A stretch of DNA of 64,000 nt from positions 1,302,001-1,366,000 of the forward strand of contig NZ_LT703001.1 of NCBI RefSeq assembly GCF_900149705.1, given 5' to 3'. Positions 1-9,018 of this stretch are shown in pieces. The notes beneath the pieces were generated by a model. It did not search any database. It was not told the origin of the DNA and saw only the letters and a list, made by a program, of their open reading frames with translations. A program made the position numbers and the translations under genes. Position 1 is the first letter of the stretch. Every line of letters starts with the position of its first letter. Source of the DNA: Sphingorhabdus sp. Alg231-15. Its GTDB lineage: Bacteria > Pseudomonadota > Alphaproteobacteria > Sphingomonadales > Sphingomonadaceae.

Positions 1-820
1 CCGGTGCAACGTCGCTCGCAGGAACCGGGGTTTCGTCATGCGGGCTTAGCCAGAAGCTGCCACCAGCTTCAGGCTTGAAATAGAACGCACCGTCCAGCGC
101 CACCACCAGCGGCATATCTGGTGAAGAAGGAGGATCGGTGCGCAACTGGATCATGGTCCGACGCATGGGCTGTATCTCTATCGGAAGGGCACCGGCGAGA
201 TTTCCAATTTCGGTTGCCCAGGCGCCAGCCGCATTAATAATCGTTGATGCGTGAACCGTGCCACCACCACTTTGAATCACCCACCCCTCATCAACATGCG
301 CCAATGTTTCCACACGGGCGCTACATAGAAGAGTCGCGCCTTTGCGTTTGGCATCCCGCAAATAGGCCATATGCAGAGCCGCCACATCGATATCGCAGCA
401 ATCCGGCTCGAAGACAGCCTGCGTCCAACCCGGCTTTATATCGGGAACCGCTTGCATTATATCATCGGTGTTCCAGGGCACCATAGTGACCCCGCTATCC
501 GCAAACTCATTCACGAACCGGTCCAGAAGATGCTTCTGGTCCGACCGGCCAATATTGATCGCGCAACGCTTTTTCAAAAAACTGGTTTCGGAAAAAGCGG
601 CATCGGGCGCATTGAGGAAATCAAACGATGCTGTCGTCAGCGGCTGCACAAGGGGTCCGCCATAGCTTTCTGTCCAAAATGCCGCTGAACGTCCCGTGCT
701 ATGATAGCCGGGCTGATCCTCTGCTTCGAGGATGATCACTGAGCATTGATCTGCAATTTCAGAAGCAATACTTGCCCCCGCTATCCCTGCTCCAATTATC
801 GCGACATCATATTGGCTCAT
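1..820 (-). CDS. FAD-dependent oxidoreductase, D-arginine dehydrogenase (DauA)-like, C-terminus cut off by window
   Basis: Reading the minus strand from the ATG at 820 gives 273 open codons to the window edge, so the C-terminal part is missing. The N-terminus has the Rossmann FAD motif GAGIAG (about residues 10-15), followed by GYHSTGRSAA, a loop typical of the DAO family and close to what I remember of Pseudomonas D-arginine dehydrogenase. Further on are NAAGAW and a late FYFKPEAGGSFWLSP segment, also DadA/DauA-like. Members oxidise the alpha-amino group of D-amino acids or related amines and pass electrons to a quinone rather than O2. The substrate cannot be fixed from this fragment. It lies 13 bp beyond the stop of the hydrolase gene on the same strand, so the two are probably co-transcribed. 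Confidence 0.85.
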   Translation of the reverse strand, partial: MSQYDVAIIGAGIAGASIASEIADQCSVIILEAEDQPGYHSTGRSAAFWTESYGGPLVQPLTTASFDFLNAPDAAFSETSFLKKRCAINIGRSDQKHLLDRFVNEFADSGVTMVPWNTDDIMQAVPDIKPGWTQAVFEPDCCDIDVAALHMAYLRDAKRKGATLLCSARVETLAHVDEGWVIQSGGGTVHASTIINAAGAWATEIGNLAGALPIEIQPMRRTMIQLRTDPPSSPDMPLVVALDGAFYFKPEAGGSFWLSPHDETPVPASDVAP

Positions 821-833
821 GCCTAACCCGTGC

Positions 834-1796
834 TCATGCTGCTGGTGCAACTCTATCTAGAAATTCAAAGCTGGCGCGCAAGGCCGCATTGCGTACAGCA
901 TCAACCTCGCGGAAAATTTCATGAGCGCATTCCTTGCCAAACAGCTTCATCTCGGCATGCGGCAGCAAATGGACAGCTCGCTCGATTGTCGCATGATCAA
1001 CCAGCTCATCAACCGCAGTTGCAAGAACAAGCATCGGTGTATCAACCGCTTCGAGATGCGCACGTTTCCTGAGTCCACGGGTAGATGAATAGGCTCTTTC
1101 CACCCAACGCCAACTTGCCGGTCCCAAGCGCACATCCGGTCGCTCTTTAAACCAGAAAAATTCATCGGAATAGCGATCTGCATCATGCGTAAGTAAACCC
1201 TGCCGCAACACTTCGGGTTCGAGTGGCTTCTCACTGACTTTCCAGGCGCGGCGTTTTTCCCGGCCGAAGGAACAGATTATCTTGGACAGGATATGAGCGG
1301 TCCACTCGGGCATGCCGCCGCCCGCTGGCGCCAGCATCGGCGCGGATAATATGGCAGCATCGGGATGAATGCGCTGTTCGGCAAGCGCGCGAGCTACCAG
1401 ATGACCACCCATGCTATGACCGATGATAACATGAGGGCCGCTATGGTCCTCCCGCCAATGCTTGAAAAAAGCGCTGAGATCATCAATCCATGTTGCAAAA
1501 TCATCGATATGCCCAACATGGGGATGCGGCCCGCAGCGACCGGAACCGCCCTGCCCTCGCCAATCAGGTGACGTGACATTCCATCCGGCTGCGTGAAAAT
1601 CGCTAAATGTCTCCAGATATTTTTCGTAAAAATCGGCCCGTCCGGTCATGAACAAGATCGAACCGCGATTTTTCTTGCGGCGCTGCTTCCACTCGAACTG
1701 CCGCATTGCCCATCCATCAGGCGCATGCCAGACCAGCTCTTCAGCGTCTTTGGGAATGGATCGTCGATCAAATAGAGATGGCGTGGATCGACTCAA
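834..1796 (-). CDS. Alpha/beta hydrolase, lysophospholipase-like (Hydrolase_4)
   Basis: A serine hydrolase of 320 residues. The nucleophile elbow GHSMGG, the DWRGQGGSGR oxyanion-side loop, a later VDELVD acid region and CAHEIFRE, which carries the catalytic His, form the expected triad order of the lysophospholipase/monoacylglycerol lipase group. The frame stays open upstream to an ATG at 1859, but I chose the TTG at 1796 because it is preceded by GGAG at a 7-base spacing and puts the start just before the conserved FDRRSIP segment. With that start the gene is divergent from cpaA with a 61 bp gap. The substrate is unknown; a lipid or ester is likely from the family. Confidence 0.8.
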   Translation of the reverse strand: MSRSTPSLFDRRSIPKDAEELVWHAPDGWAMRQFEWKQRRKKNRGSILFMTGRADFYEKYLETFSDFHAAGWNVTSPDWRGQGGSGRCGPHPHVGHIDDFATWIDDLSAFFKHWREDHSGPHVIIGHSMGGHLVARALAEQRIHPDAAILSAPMLAPAGGGMPEWTAHILSKIICSFGREKRRAWKVSEKPLEPEVLRQGLLTHDADRYSDEFFWFKERPDVRLGPASWRWVERAYSSTRGLRKRAHLEAVDTPMLVLATAVDELVDHATIERAVHLLPHAEMKLFGKECAHEIFREVDAVRNAALRASFEFLDRVAPAA

Positions 1797-1857
1797 AAAT
1801 GGGCTCCGGTCATCATGGTTACTATTTGGTAAGGCATTTTTCTTAAAGCTGTTTCCC

Positions 1858-2331
1858 ATGAACGGGGAACAACTCATCTACTTGCTCTGGGGCGGCTTGG
1901 CAATTGCACTGATCGTGGCTGCAATTACCGATATCAAGAGTCGTCACATTTCCAATAAACTGAATCTGGCCATTGCATTGGGCGCGCCCGTGTTCTGGAT
2001 CGCCAGTGATATGGCTTTCTGGCCCGACATGGTGTGGCAAATTGGCATCGCTACGGTCGTGTTTACCATATTTGCCGGAATGTTCGCGATTGGTGCGATG
2101 GGCGGCGGGGATGTAAAACTCCTTACAGCCATTGCGTTGTGGCTCCATTGGCTCACCTTAATTCAGATGCTGGTGATCATGTCGATCGCTGGCGGTGTGC
2201 TCACGCTGTTAATGATAACAGCTAAGAAAATCCAAAAAACTGAGGGTCCAGTAAAGGTCCCATATGGAGTTGCCATATCATTTGCAGGGCTTTGGATAAT
2301 TAACGAACGATATTTTAACCATTTTACTTGA
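1858..2331 (+). CDS. cpaA: Flp/Tad prepilin peptidase CpaA (TadV)
   Basis: A polytopic membrane aspartyl protease (157 residues, type IV prepilin peptidase, A24 family) that removes the leader of Flp pilins. The two catalytic aspartates are visible in AITDIKSRHI (near residue 25) and in the GGGD motif (about residues 82-85), the usual pair. About five hydrophobic segments cover the rest. The frame is open far upstream, but the ATG at 1858 gives the normal family length and starts with a hydrophobic helix. It is the first gene of the cpa/tad cluster, with 74 bp before cpaB. No Flp pilin gene is visible beside it, although pilin genes commonly flank cpaA. Confidence 0.88.
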   Translation: MNGEQLIYLLWGGLAIALIVAAITDIKSRHISNKLNLAIALGAPVFWIASDMAFWPDMVWQIGIATVVFTIFAGMFAIGAMGGGDVKLLTAIALWLHWLTLIQMLVIMSIAGGVLTLLMITAKKIQKTEGPVKVPYGVAISFAGLWIINERYFNHFT

Positions 2332-2405
2332 AAGAGAAATCTACCGCCAGCGGATCGTTTCAGGGTGATCGATCTGGGTGGGGCATTCAGGAGGCGTAAG
2401 ACGTC

Positions 2406-3365
2406 ATGGACAAGAAGAAACTTATTTTGCTTATCGGTGCATTGGTAGTGGCTGCGGTCACCGCCTTGCTCGCGAGGAACATGTTCACTGGTGCATCTGC
2501 ACCACAGGTAGAGGCTAAGAAAGTCGAAGTGCTGGGCGAAGAAGTCCTCGTCGCTTCACGCGCTTTGCCTGTTGGTACGATCATTACGCCTGACGCCTTC
2601 AGTTTCCAGCCTTGGCCGGAAGAGCTGGTTGAAGAAGCTTATTTCGCAAAAGAAGGCACCAATATCGAGTCCCTTCATGGTACAGTTGTCCGCAACGCCA
2701 TCACTGCTGGTCAGCCTCTCACAAAGGGCGCTATTGTTAGCCCTGGTGATCGCGGCTTTCTTGCCGCTGCGCTTGGCCCTGGCATGCGTGCGGTTACCAT
2801 TCCAGTTTCCGGACTGACCGGCGTCGCCGGATTTGTATTTCCAGGTGACCGCGTCGATCTGATGCTCACCCAGTCGGTTAAAGGCGACGGTCCAGAATTG
2901 AAAGTGTCCGAGACGGTCATTCGCAATGTTCGTGTGCTGGCCACCGATAACCGGGTTCGTCAGTCCACCAACGACAAAGGTCAGGCGATAGCCAAAAAAG
3001 CAAAACTGGTTACGCTTGAAGCAACGCCGAAAATCGCTGAGAAAATTGCTGTAGCCCAGACCTTGGGTACGATCAGCCTGTCTCTGCGTTCGCTTGCCGA
3101 TAGCGCTGCCGAGCTGGAAGAAGCCATTGCCTCCGGCGAGGTAAAATTGCCCAAGACTGATGATCCTGCAGAAGAAGCTGCTCTGATCAAATCTCTGGCA
3201 ACCCGGCCGAACGCCAAGAAGTCAACTTATTCAACCGGTGGCGAAGTGTCACGCTTTGAAGCGCGCACCCCTCCACCGCTTGCAAAAGAAGAGATTCCCG
3301 CCGGACCAAAAGTCCGGGTGGCACGCGGCAAAACCGTTCGCGAAGTTCAGTTTGGAGACAAATAA
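2406..3365 (+). CDS. cpaB: Flp pilus assembly protein CpaB (RcpC)
   Basis: A 319-residue periplasmic/inner-membrane assembly factor of the Tad pilus. It starts with MDKKKLILLIGALVVAAVTAL, a membrane anchor, followed by a SAF-like domain (about residues 47-120: VLVASRALPVGTIITPDAF, GAIVSPGDRG) and the RcpC core with GVAGFVFPGDRVDLML. A good Shine-Dalgarno (AGGAGG) lies just upstream of the ATG. The stop overlaps the start of cpaC in TAATG, implying translational coupling. The C-terminal third is charged and proline-containing. In the family this protein stabilises the outer-membrane secretin. Confidence 0.92.
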   Translation: MDKKKLILLIGALVVAAVTALLARNMFTGASAPQVEAKKVEVLGEEVLVASRALPVGTIITPDAFSFQPWPEELVEEAYFAKEGTNIESLHGTVVRNAITAGQPLTKGAIVSPGDRGFLAAALGPGMRAVTIPVSGLTGVAGFVFPGDRVDLMLTQSVKGDGPELKVSETVIRNVRVLATDNRVRQSTNDKGQAIAKKAKLVTLEATPKIAEKIAVAQTLGTISLSLRSLADSAAELEEAIASGEVKLPKTDDPAEEAALIKSLATRPNAKKSTYSTGGEVSRFEARTPPPLAKEEIPAGPKVRVARGKTVREVQFGDK

Positions 3366-5005
3366 TGTCCACGCAATATCTAAAGAACAATCGCTCGATG
3401 AAAACCGCATCAAGCAAGAAGATGATGGGGTCAGCAGTCGCTGCTGTGCTTGCACTGGCAGTTACCGCGAATAGCGCAACGCCGCTAAACGCACAGTCGG
3501 TCAACATCACTGATCCGCAGTCCCGTATCTCGGTTGCTGTCGGCCGTGGCAAGCTGATCACGCTGCCTGCACCAATTGAAGATATCTTCATTGCCGAAGA
3601 CAATATTGCAGATGTGCAAGTGCGTTCACAACGCCAACTCTATATTTTTGGCAAGTCAGGTGGACAAACCAGCTTCTATGCGACCAGCCGCTCGGGCAAA
3701 GTTGTATATTCTGCTGAAGTCTCGGTAGGGGCTGAAATTTCTTCCATCGATCAGATGCTTGGTCTTGCCATGCCCGATGCAAAAATATCGGTCAGCACAA
3801 CCAACAACTTTGTTCTGCTAACCGGAACAATCGCTGATCCGGATGATGCGGAAGAGGCAGAGAACCTGGTACAGGCTTATGTCGGCAATGACACTCGGGT
3901 GGTCAGTCGCCTGAAAACAGCAACGCCCATGCAGGTTAACCTGAAGGTCCGCTTTGCCGAAGTCAGCCGTTCGCTGGCTAAGAATATCAACGGCAACGTT
4001 CTGACCCGCGACAATACCGGAGGTTTCCTCTTCGGTGTAGCACGCGGCCGGAATTTTGGTTCGATTACAGATTTCGATACATCCGGTTTTCCGACTTTGG
4101 ATGCATCTAACCTGTTCGGACTTCCAGCTGGCTCAATCTCCCTGCCGTTCAACACGGCGACCGGTCAGTTCGTGACCCAGGGTGGTACCGCTTTTAATTT
4201 CAATCAGGCAACCGGACTGGATACGATCACAGCCGCAGGGCGTCTGTTCGGTTTGGACATTGCAACCGCACTGGATGTATCGGAACGTGTAGGTCTCGCG
4301 ACAACGCTTGCGTCACCTAATCTCACGACAATTTCCGGCGAAACCGCAACATTTCTTGCCGGTGGACGTTTTCCTATCCCGGTATCAACCGGATTGGGTG
4401 ATGTCAGCGTAACCTATCAGGATTTTGGTGTTAGCCTTTCTTATACGCCAACTGTTTTATCCAACGGACGGATCTCGATCCGCGTCAAGCCGAGCGTTTC
4501 GGAGATTTCCTCTAACGGTGCGGTACGGATTAATGGCTTTGAAATTCCGGCCATTTCCACCCGTGAAGCGGAAACAACTGTTGAATTGGGTTCTGGCGAG
4601 AGCTTCATGATCGCTGGACTGATGCAAAACACCTATAACTCGGCGATCGATAAGACGCCGGGGCTGGCTGATGTCCCCGTTCTTGGCAATCTGTTCAAAT
4701 CAGACGGATATCGCAAAAACGAGACCGAGCTGATGATTGTGGTGACACCTTATCTGGTCAAACCGGTGAACGATAGCGACATTGTCCTACCCACCGATGG
4801 CTTCAAACAAGCCAATGATTTTGAGCGGGTCATTATGAACCGGCACAGTTCAACCGGTGAAGGCGATCGTCCGAAACCTTCGGTAGCACCGCCGGTAAAC
4901 AGCGGCCCAGCTCTTGGTAGCTTGACTGCACCAAAGGTGAGTAAATCCGCCAAAAAATCCAAGAAATCTGGTGGCGCTGCTCCCGGTTTCAGTTTTGACA
5001 AATAG
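3365..5005 (+). CDS. cpaC: Flp pilus secretin CpaC (RcpA)
   Basis: The outer-membrane secretin ring through which the Flp pilus leaves the cell (546 residues, normal size). An N-terminal Sec signal is visible around residues 12-45, ending in SATPLNAQS. The T2SS/T3SS secretin N-domain (DPQSRISVAVGRGKLITLPAPIEDIFIA) and a BON-like segment follow. The secretin core occupies about residues 180-460, including SGETATFLAGGRFPIPV and the C-terminal ELMIVVTPYLVKPV. The first ATG overlaps the cpaB stop. A second in-frame ATG 33 bp later would give a more conventional signal peptide, so the exact start is open. The C-terminal tail is lysine- and serine-rich. Confidence 0.93.
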   Translation: MSTQYLKNNRSMKTASSKKMMGSAVAAVLALAVTANSATPLNAQSVNITDPQSRISVAVGRGKLITLPAPIEDIFIAEDNIADVQVRSQRQLYIFGKSGGQTSFYATSRSGKVVYSAEVSVGAEISSIDQMLGLAMPDAKISVSTTNNFVLLTGTIADPDDAEEAENLVQAYVGNDTRVVSRLKTATPMQVNLKVRFAEVSRSLAKNINGNVLTRDNTGGFLFGVARGRNFGSITDFDTSGFPTLDASNLFGLPAGSISLPFNTATGQFVTQGGTAFNFNQATGLDTITAAGRLFGLDIATALDVSERVGLATTLASPNLTTISGETATFLAGGRFPIPVSTGLGDVSVTYQDFGVSLSYTPTVLSNGRISIRVKPSVSEISSNGAVRINGFEIPAISTREAETTVELGSGESFMIAGLMQNTYNSAIDKTPGLADVPVLGNLFKSDGYRKNETELMIVVTPYLVKPVNDSDIVLPTDGFKQANDFERVIMNRHSSTGEGDRPKPSVAPPVNSGPALGSLTAPKVSKSAKKSKKSGGAAPGFSFDK

Positions 5006-5026
5006 TCCGTTTGAGGAGAATACATC

Positions 5027-5635
5027 ATGCGTTTTGTTTCTATAGCCGTTGTAACCGCTCTCGGATTGTCTGTCGCAGCCTGCGGCAGCAACACAGCCAA
5101 CCGCAGTGTGAATAGCGAGCGGCAGCCGGTTGTGACTCGGTCCCACTTTGTTCTGGACGTCAATACGGCCGGGTCGGGATCGCTGCCTTCTGGTGAACTT
5201 CGCCGCCTTGCTGGCTGGTTTGATGCGCTCGAGCTTGGTTACGGTGACCGTATCGCAATCGACGATCCAAACTTCAACGGCGGAGCCTCGGCTCGCGGCG
5301 CTGTCGAAGCCTTGGCGGCACAAAAAGGATTGCTGATCAGTGAAATCGCTCCGGTTACCGAGGGTGAAATTCCAAGCGGTACAATGCGTGTCGTTGTATC
5401 GCGGTCTACTGCAAGCGTTCCCGGTTGTCCTGACTGGAGCAATCGCAGCCATACCGATTTTCAGGCTCGGACGAGCGAGAATTATGGTTGTGGTGTGAAC
5501 AGCACGATGGCCGCCATGATCGCGGATCCCGAAGATCTCGTACGCGGACAAACCCGTGACGGAGAAGATCAGGCGGAGGCATCGAAAGCCATCCGCGCCT
5601 ATCGTAACAAAGCCAAACAAGCTGGAGGCCTATAA
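5027..5635 (+). CDS. cpaD: Flp pilus lipoprotein CpaD
   Basis: A 202-residue lipoprotein with a lipobox at SVAACGSN (Cys about 19), so it is probably anchored in the outer membrane as the pilotin-like partner of the CpaC secretin. The body has the family hallmarks RLAGWFDALELGYGDRIAI and the late motif PGCPDWSNRS, with a second cysteine in the ENYGCGVNSTMAAMIADPEDLVRG region. It has a clear Shine-Dalgarno (GAGGAG). The stop overlaps the ATG of cpaE in TAATG, so these two are coupled. Confidence 0.9.
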   Translation: MRFVSIAVVTALGLSVAACGSNTANRSVNSERQPVVTRSHFVLDVNTAGSGSLPSGELRRLAGWFDALELGYGDRIAIDDPNFNGGASARGAVEALAAQKGLLISEIAPVTEGEIPSGTMRVVVSRSTASVPGCPDWSNRSHTDFQARTSENYGCGVNSTMAAMIADPEDLVRGQTRDGEDQAEASKAIRAYRNKAKQAGGL

Positions 5636-6924
5636 TGAACGCTCCCTGGAAACCCGGTGCCGTGAATGGGCGTGACCCTTTTTCCGCATTCGTTTGCGAC
5701 GATGACACACTCGATCTGCTGCGCCCTGTCGTAGAAGAATTGGGTTGGCCAACTGACAAATGTCACAAAGGTGGACTGCGTAATGCAGTGCAATCGCTTT
5801 CGGTTGCCGCGAGCCCCAACATCTTGATGGTCGATCTGTCAGAATCAGGTGACCCGCTGGCTGACATTAACTCACTGGCCGAGGTTTGCGAGCCAGGTAC
5901 AGTGGTTATCGCCATGGGCCAGGTCAACGATGTCCGCCTCTATCGCGATTTGATTGTCAGTGGCCTGCAAGACTATTTGCTGAAACCATTCAGCCCAGAA
6001 CAGCTGCGCGATGTATTGAGCCAGGCTCAGGCAACTCTGAACGCACCGAAAGCAGAAGATGCGGGCAGTGAAAAGCCACATGTTTCTACAGCGGTAATCG
6101 GAACCCGCGGCGGTGTAGGCGCATCGACCATTGCGACATCACTGGCATGGTTGCTGAGCAACGAGAAGGAGCGGTTGACCGCGCTTCTTGACCTCGACGT
6201 TCATTTTGGCACCGGTGCCTTGGCACTTGACCTTGAACCAGGTCGCGGCCTGACCGACGCCATCGACAATCCAAGCCGGATTGACGGTTTGTTTATCGAA
6301 CGCGCTATGATCAAGGCGAATGAAAAGCTTTCCCTGCTCTCTGCGGAAGCGCCTATTAATTCACCGATGATGACGGATGGTACGGCATTTTTCCAGCTAC
6401 AGGAAGAATTCCGCGCTGCCTTTGAATGCACCATTATTGATTTGCCGCGCGAAATGCTGATCAACTATCCGCATCTGCTTGGCGATGTGAACGCAACCGT
6501 GATCGTTACGGAACTGACCTTGGCTTCAGCGCGCGATGCGATCCGCTTGCTGTCATGGCTGAAATCCCATGCGGCACAAAGCAAGGTGATTGTGGTTGCC
6601 AACAAGGTGCAGTCTGGTGGATTGGAAATTTCCCGGCAGGATTTTGAGAACTCGATTGAACGCAAAATCGATATCATGATCCCGTCTGACCCGAAGGCAG
6701 CAGCTCATGCCGCCAAATTGGGTCAAGCCTTTGTCGAAGCCGGAAAATCCAGCAAGGCAACCAGCAAAATCGTTGACTTGGCCGAACATGTTCTCGGAAC
6801 TGTGGAAGCCGAAGGCGACGAAAGTGAAGAGAAAGCCAAAGGGTCCTTGATGGACAAATTTGGTGGCGTGAAATCACTCCTCTCTTCGAAGAAAAAGAAA
6901 GAGGGCGAGTCATCCGCATCGTGA
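5635..6924 (+). CDS. cpaE: Pilus assembly/localisation ATPase CpaE (TadZ)
   Basis: A 429-residue TadZ/CpaE protein that places the pilus machine at the pole. Residues about 20-140 form an atypical receiver-like domain (FVCDDDTLDLL, GLQDYLLKPFSPEQLRDVL). Residues about 150-390 are a ParA/MinD-type ATPase with a deviant Walker A, GTRGGVGASTIA. The end is lysine-rich. Translation is coupled to cpaD. The next gene starts 40 bp downstream and is tadB, not the CpaF ATPase that follows cpaE in most alphaproteobacterial clusters. Confidence 0.9.
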   Translation: MNAPWKPGAVNGRDPFSAFVCDDDTLDLLRPVVEELGWPTDKCHKGGLRNAVQSLSVAASPNILMVDLSESGDPLADINSLAEVCEPGTVVIAMGQVNDVRLYRDLIVSGLQDYLLKPFSPEQLRDVLSQAQATLNAPKAEDAGSEKPHVSTAVIGTRGGVGASTIATSLAWLLSNEKERLTALLDLDVHFGTGALALDLEPGRGLTDAIDNPSRIDGLFIERAMIKANEKLSLLSAEAPINSPMMTDGTAFFQLQEEFRAAFECTIIDLPREMLINYPHLLGDVNATVIVTELTLASARDAIRLLSWLKSHAAQSKVIVVANKVQSGGLEISRQDFENSIERKIDIMIPSDPKAAAHAAKLGQAFVEAGKSSKATSKIVDLAEHVLGTVEAEGDESEEKAKGSLMDKFGGVKSLLSSKKKKEGESSAS

Positions 6925-6964
6925 TGCACCGCCTGTTTCTTTCTAATATGCAAGGACGCAACCA

Positions 6965-7936
6965 ATGGATTTGATTCAAACCGCCATCCTTGGCGCCGGA
7001 ATATTGGTCTTCCTGATGCTTATCGTATTTGCGTTTGCGGGCCCTTCAGAGGCTACGGCGAAGGCAAAGCGTCTGGATAAAGTGCGCTTCCGTCATTCGG
7101 AAAGCACCAATGCCAAGATGGAAGAACAGATGAAAAAGGCGGTCAGTGCCCGCCGGAAAAATCATCGACCAACCGGCGAAACGCTGTCGAAAATGGACAT
7201 GCTGGCCATTCGCCTGGACCGGACTGGCCGTGAATGGTCAATCAAACAGTTTTTCGCTGTCTGTGGCGGCCTTGCTGTTCTTGTGGCTGGCGGCCTTCTA
7301 TTCCAGGGCGCTCCGGTGCTTCTAGGCCTCTTTGGCGGACTTGCCGTGGGAGTTGGACTGCCACATATGATCGTTGGCATTCTGATCAGTATGCGCGTCA
7401 GCAAATTTACAGCGTCTTTTCCTGATGCAATTGAACTTCTGGTTCGTGGTCTGCGGTCAGGTCTGCCCGTCACCGAGACCATTGGCGTGGTCGCCAAGGA
7501 AATTGACGGCCCTGTTGGTGAAGAATTTGCCAAGGTTGTTGACCGGATTAAAATTGGCCGGACGATGGAAGATGCGCTAGGCGAAAGCGCAAAGCGACTG
7601 GATACAGCGGAATTCAAATTTTTCTGCATCACCCTCGCGATTCAGCGGGAAACTGGTGGTAACTTGGCAGAAACACTCGCTAACCTGGCAGATGTTTTGC
7701 GTAAGCGTGGCCAGATGAAACTGAAGATCAAGGCGATGTCGTCTGAATCAAAAGCATCCGCCTATATTGTCGGTTCATTGCCATTCATCGTCTTCGGATT
7801 GGTCTACTCGGTCAACCCGTCCTATCTCGCCGGTTTCTTTTACGAGGAACGCCTGATTATCGCAGGAATTGGCGGACTGACCTGGATGAGCATTGGTGTG
7901 TTCATCATGGCCAAAATGGTCAACTTTGAAATCTAA
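6965..7936 (+). CDS. tadB: Tad inner-membrane platform protein TadB
   Basis: A 323-residue T2SSF-domain membrane protein. It has an N-terminal helix, a cytoplasmic linker rich in basic residues, then paired membrane helices around residues 95-140 and a C-terminal pair near residues 270-320. The conserved FPDAIELLVRGLRSGLPVTE and ETGGNLAETLANLADVLRKR signatures of the GspF/TadB fold are present. With TadC it forms the platform through which the motor ATPase drives pilin polymerisation. A ribosome-binding site (AAGGA) lies about 8 bases before the ATG; tadC follows after 17 bp. Confidence 0.92.
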   Translation: MDLIQTAILGAGILVFLMLIVFAFAGPSEATAKAKRLDKVRFRHSESTNAKMEEQMKKAVSARRKNHRPTGETLSKMDMLAIRLDRTGREWSIKQFFAVCGGLAVLVAGGLLFQGAPVLLGLFGGLAVGVGLPHMIVGILISMRVSKFTASFPDAIELLVRGLRSGLPVTETIGVVAKEIDGPVGEEFAKVVDRIKIGRTMEDALGESAKRLDTAEFKFFCITLAIQRETGGNLAETLANLADVLRKRGQMKLKIKAMSSESKASAYIVGSLPFIVFGLVYSVNPSYLAGFFYEERLIIAGIGGLTWMSIGVFIMAKMVNFEI

Positions 7937-7953
7937 GGGGAAGGTGTAAAGCA

Positions 7954-8940
7954 ATGCCCGAAAGTGGTCCAACTTTACTGGGAATAGACGTCCTCTGGGT
8001 GGCAACGATCCTAGCTGGCGTTGCGTCAGTCGCCGTGATGTTTGCAATCTATGCTGCCGTCACCGTTCGCGATCCCATGGCGAAACGAGTCAAATCGCTG
8101 AATGAACGCCGCGAACAGCTCAAGGCTGGTATCACCGCCTCGACGACAAAGAAGCGTGCGAAGCTCATTCAGCAAAATGACACAACCGACCGGATGCGCG
8201 GCTTGCTGTCATCCCTCAAGGTTTTGCAGGATGATCAGCTCAAAGAATCGCAACAGAAGCTGGCCCAGGCCGGTATCCGTTCGAAAGATCTGGCTTACGC
8301 CGTTATTTTCAGCCGAATGGTGCTGCCAATCATTCTGGGAGGTGGTGCCGCTCTCGCCCTTTATGGCTTTGATTATATGCCCGACTGGACGCCGATCAAG
8401 AAATTCGCTGGCTTTGCCGGTGCCTGCATCGCGGGCTACAAAGGGGCTGATGTCTACCTTAACAACCTGATTTCCAAGCGGACCGATCTGGTCCGTAAGG
8501 GTCTACCCGATGCGATTGATTTGCTGGTGATTTGTGCTGAGGCCGGCTTGACTGTAGACGCTGCTTTTGCTCGCGTCGCCAAGGAATTGGGTGACGCCTA
8601 TCCAGAACTGGCGGATGAGTTTTCGCTGACATCCATTGAGCTGGGCTTTCTGACTGAACGCCGTCAGGCATTCGAGAACCTCGCTTATCGTGTGGCGTTA
8701 GAGCATGTCAAAGGCGTGGTCACGACGATGATCCAGACGGAGAAATATGGTACACCGCTAGCATCTGCCCTGCGGGTGCTGTCGGCCGAATTCCGGAACG
8801 ACCGGATGATGCGCGCTGAGGAAAAAGCGGCCCGGTTACCGGCAATCATGACGATTCCGCTAATTTTGTTCATTCTTCCAACGCTGTTTATCGTGATCCT
8901 TGGCCCAGCGGCCTGTTCGATCTCGGATACAATGTTGTAG
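7954..8940 (+). CDS. tadC: Tad inner-membrane platform protein TadC
   Basis: A 328-residue T2SSF-domain partner of TadB with N-terminal, central and C-terminal membrane helices. The signature KGLPDAIDLLVICAEAGLTVDAAFARV (about residues 183-209) matches the family. A strong Shine-Dalgarno (GGGGAAGG) precedes the ATG. It is the last gene of the operon: a Rho-independent terminator follows 25 bp downstream, and the TadD and TadE/F/G genes seen elsewhere are not here. Confidence 0.92.
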   Translation: MPESGPTLLGIDVLWVATILAGVASVAVMFAIYAAVTVRDPMAKRVKSLNERREQLKAGITASTTKKRAKLIQQNDTTDRMRGLLSSLKVLQDDQLKESQQKLAQAGIRSKDLAYAVIFSRMVLPIILGGGAALALYGFDYMPDWTPIKKFAGFAGACIAGYKGADVYLNNLISKRTDLVRKGLPDAIDLLVICAEAGLTVDAAFARVAKELGDAYPELADEFSLTSIELGFLTERRQAFENLAYRVALEHVKGVVTTMIQTEKYGTPLASALRVLSAEFRNDRMMRAEEKAARLPAIMTIPLILFILPTLFIVILGPAACSISDTML

Positions 8941-8964
8941 CGAAGATCACCAATCTCAAAAACG

Positions 8965-8997
8965 AAAAGAGCGGCCTTCAACAGCCGCTCTTTTTTT
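8965..8997 (+). terminator. Rho-independent terminator of the cpa/tad operon
   Basis: A perfect 8 bp stem (AGAGCGGC and GCCGCTCT) with an 8-base loop is flanked by AAA upstream and followed by a run of seven T. It lies 25 bp after the tadC stop. The flanking A and T runs could also make it work in the other direction for the convergent MarR gene. Confidence 0.88.
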
Positions 8998-9018
8998 GTC
9001 TGTAATTTCAGTCCCGTC

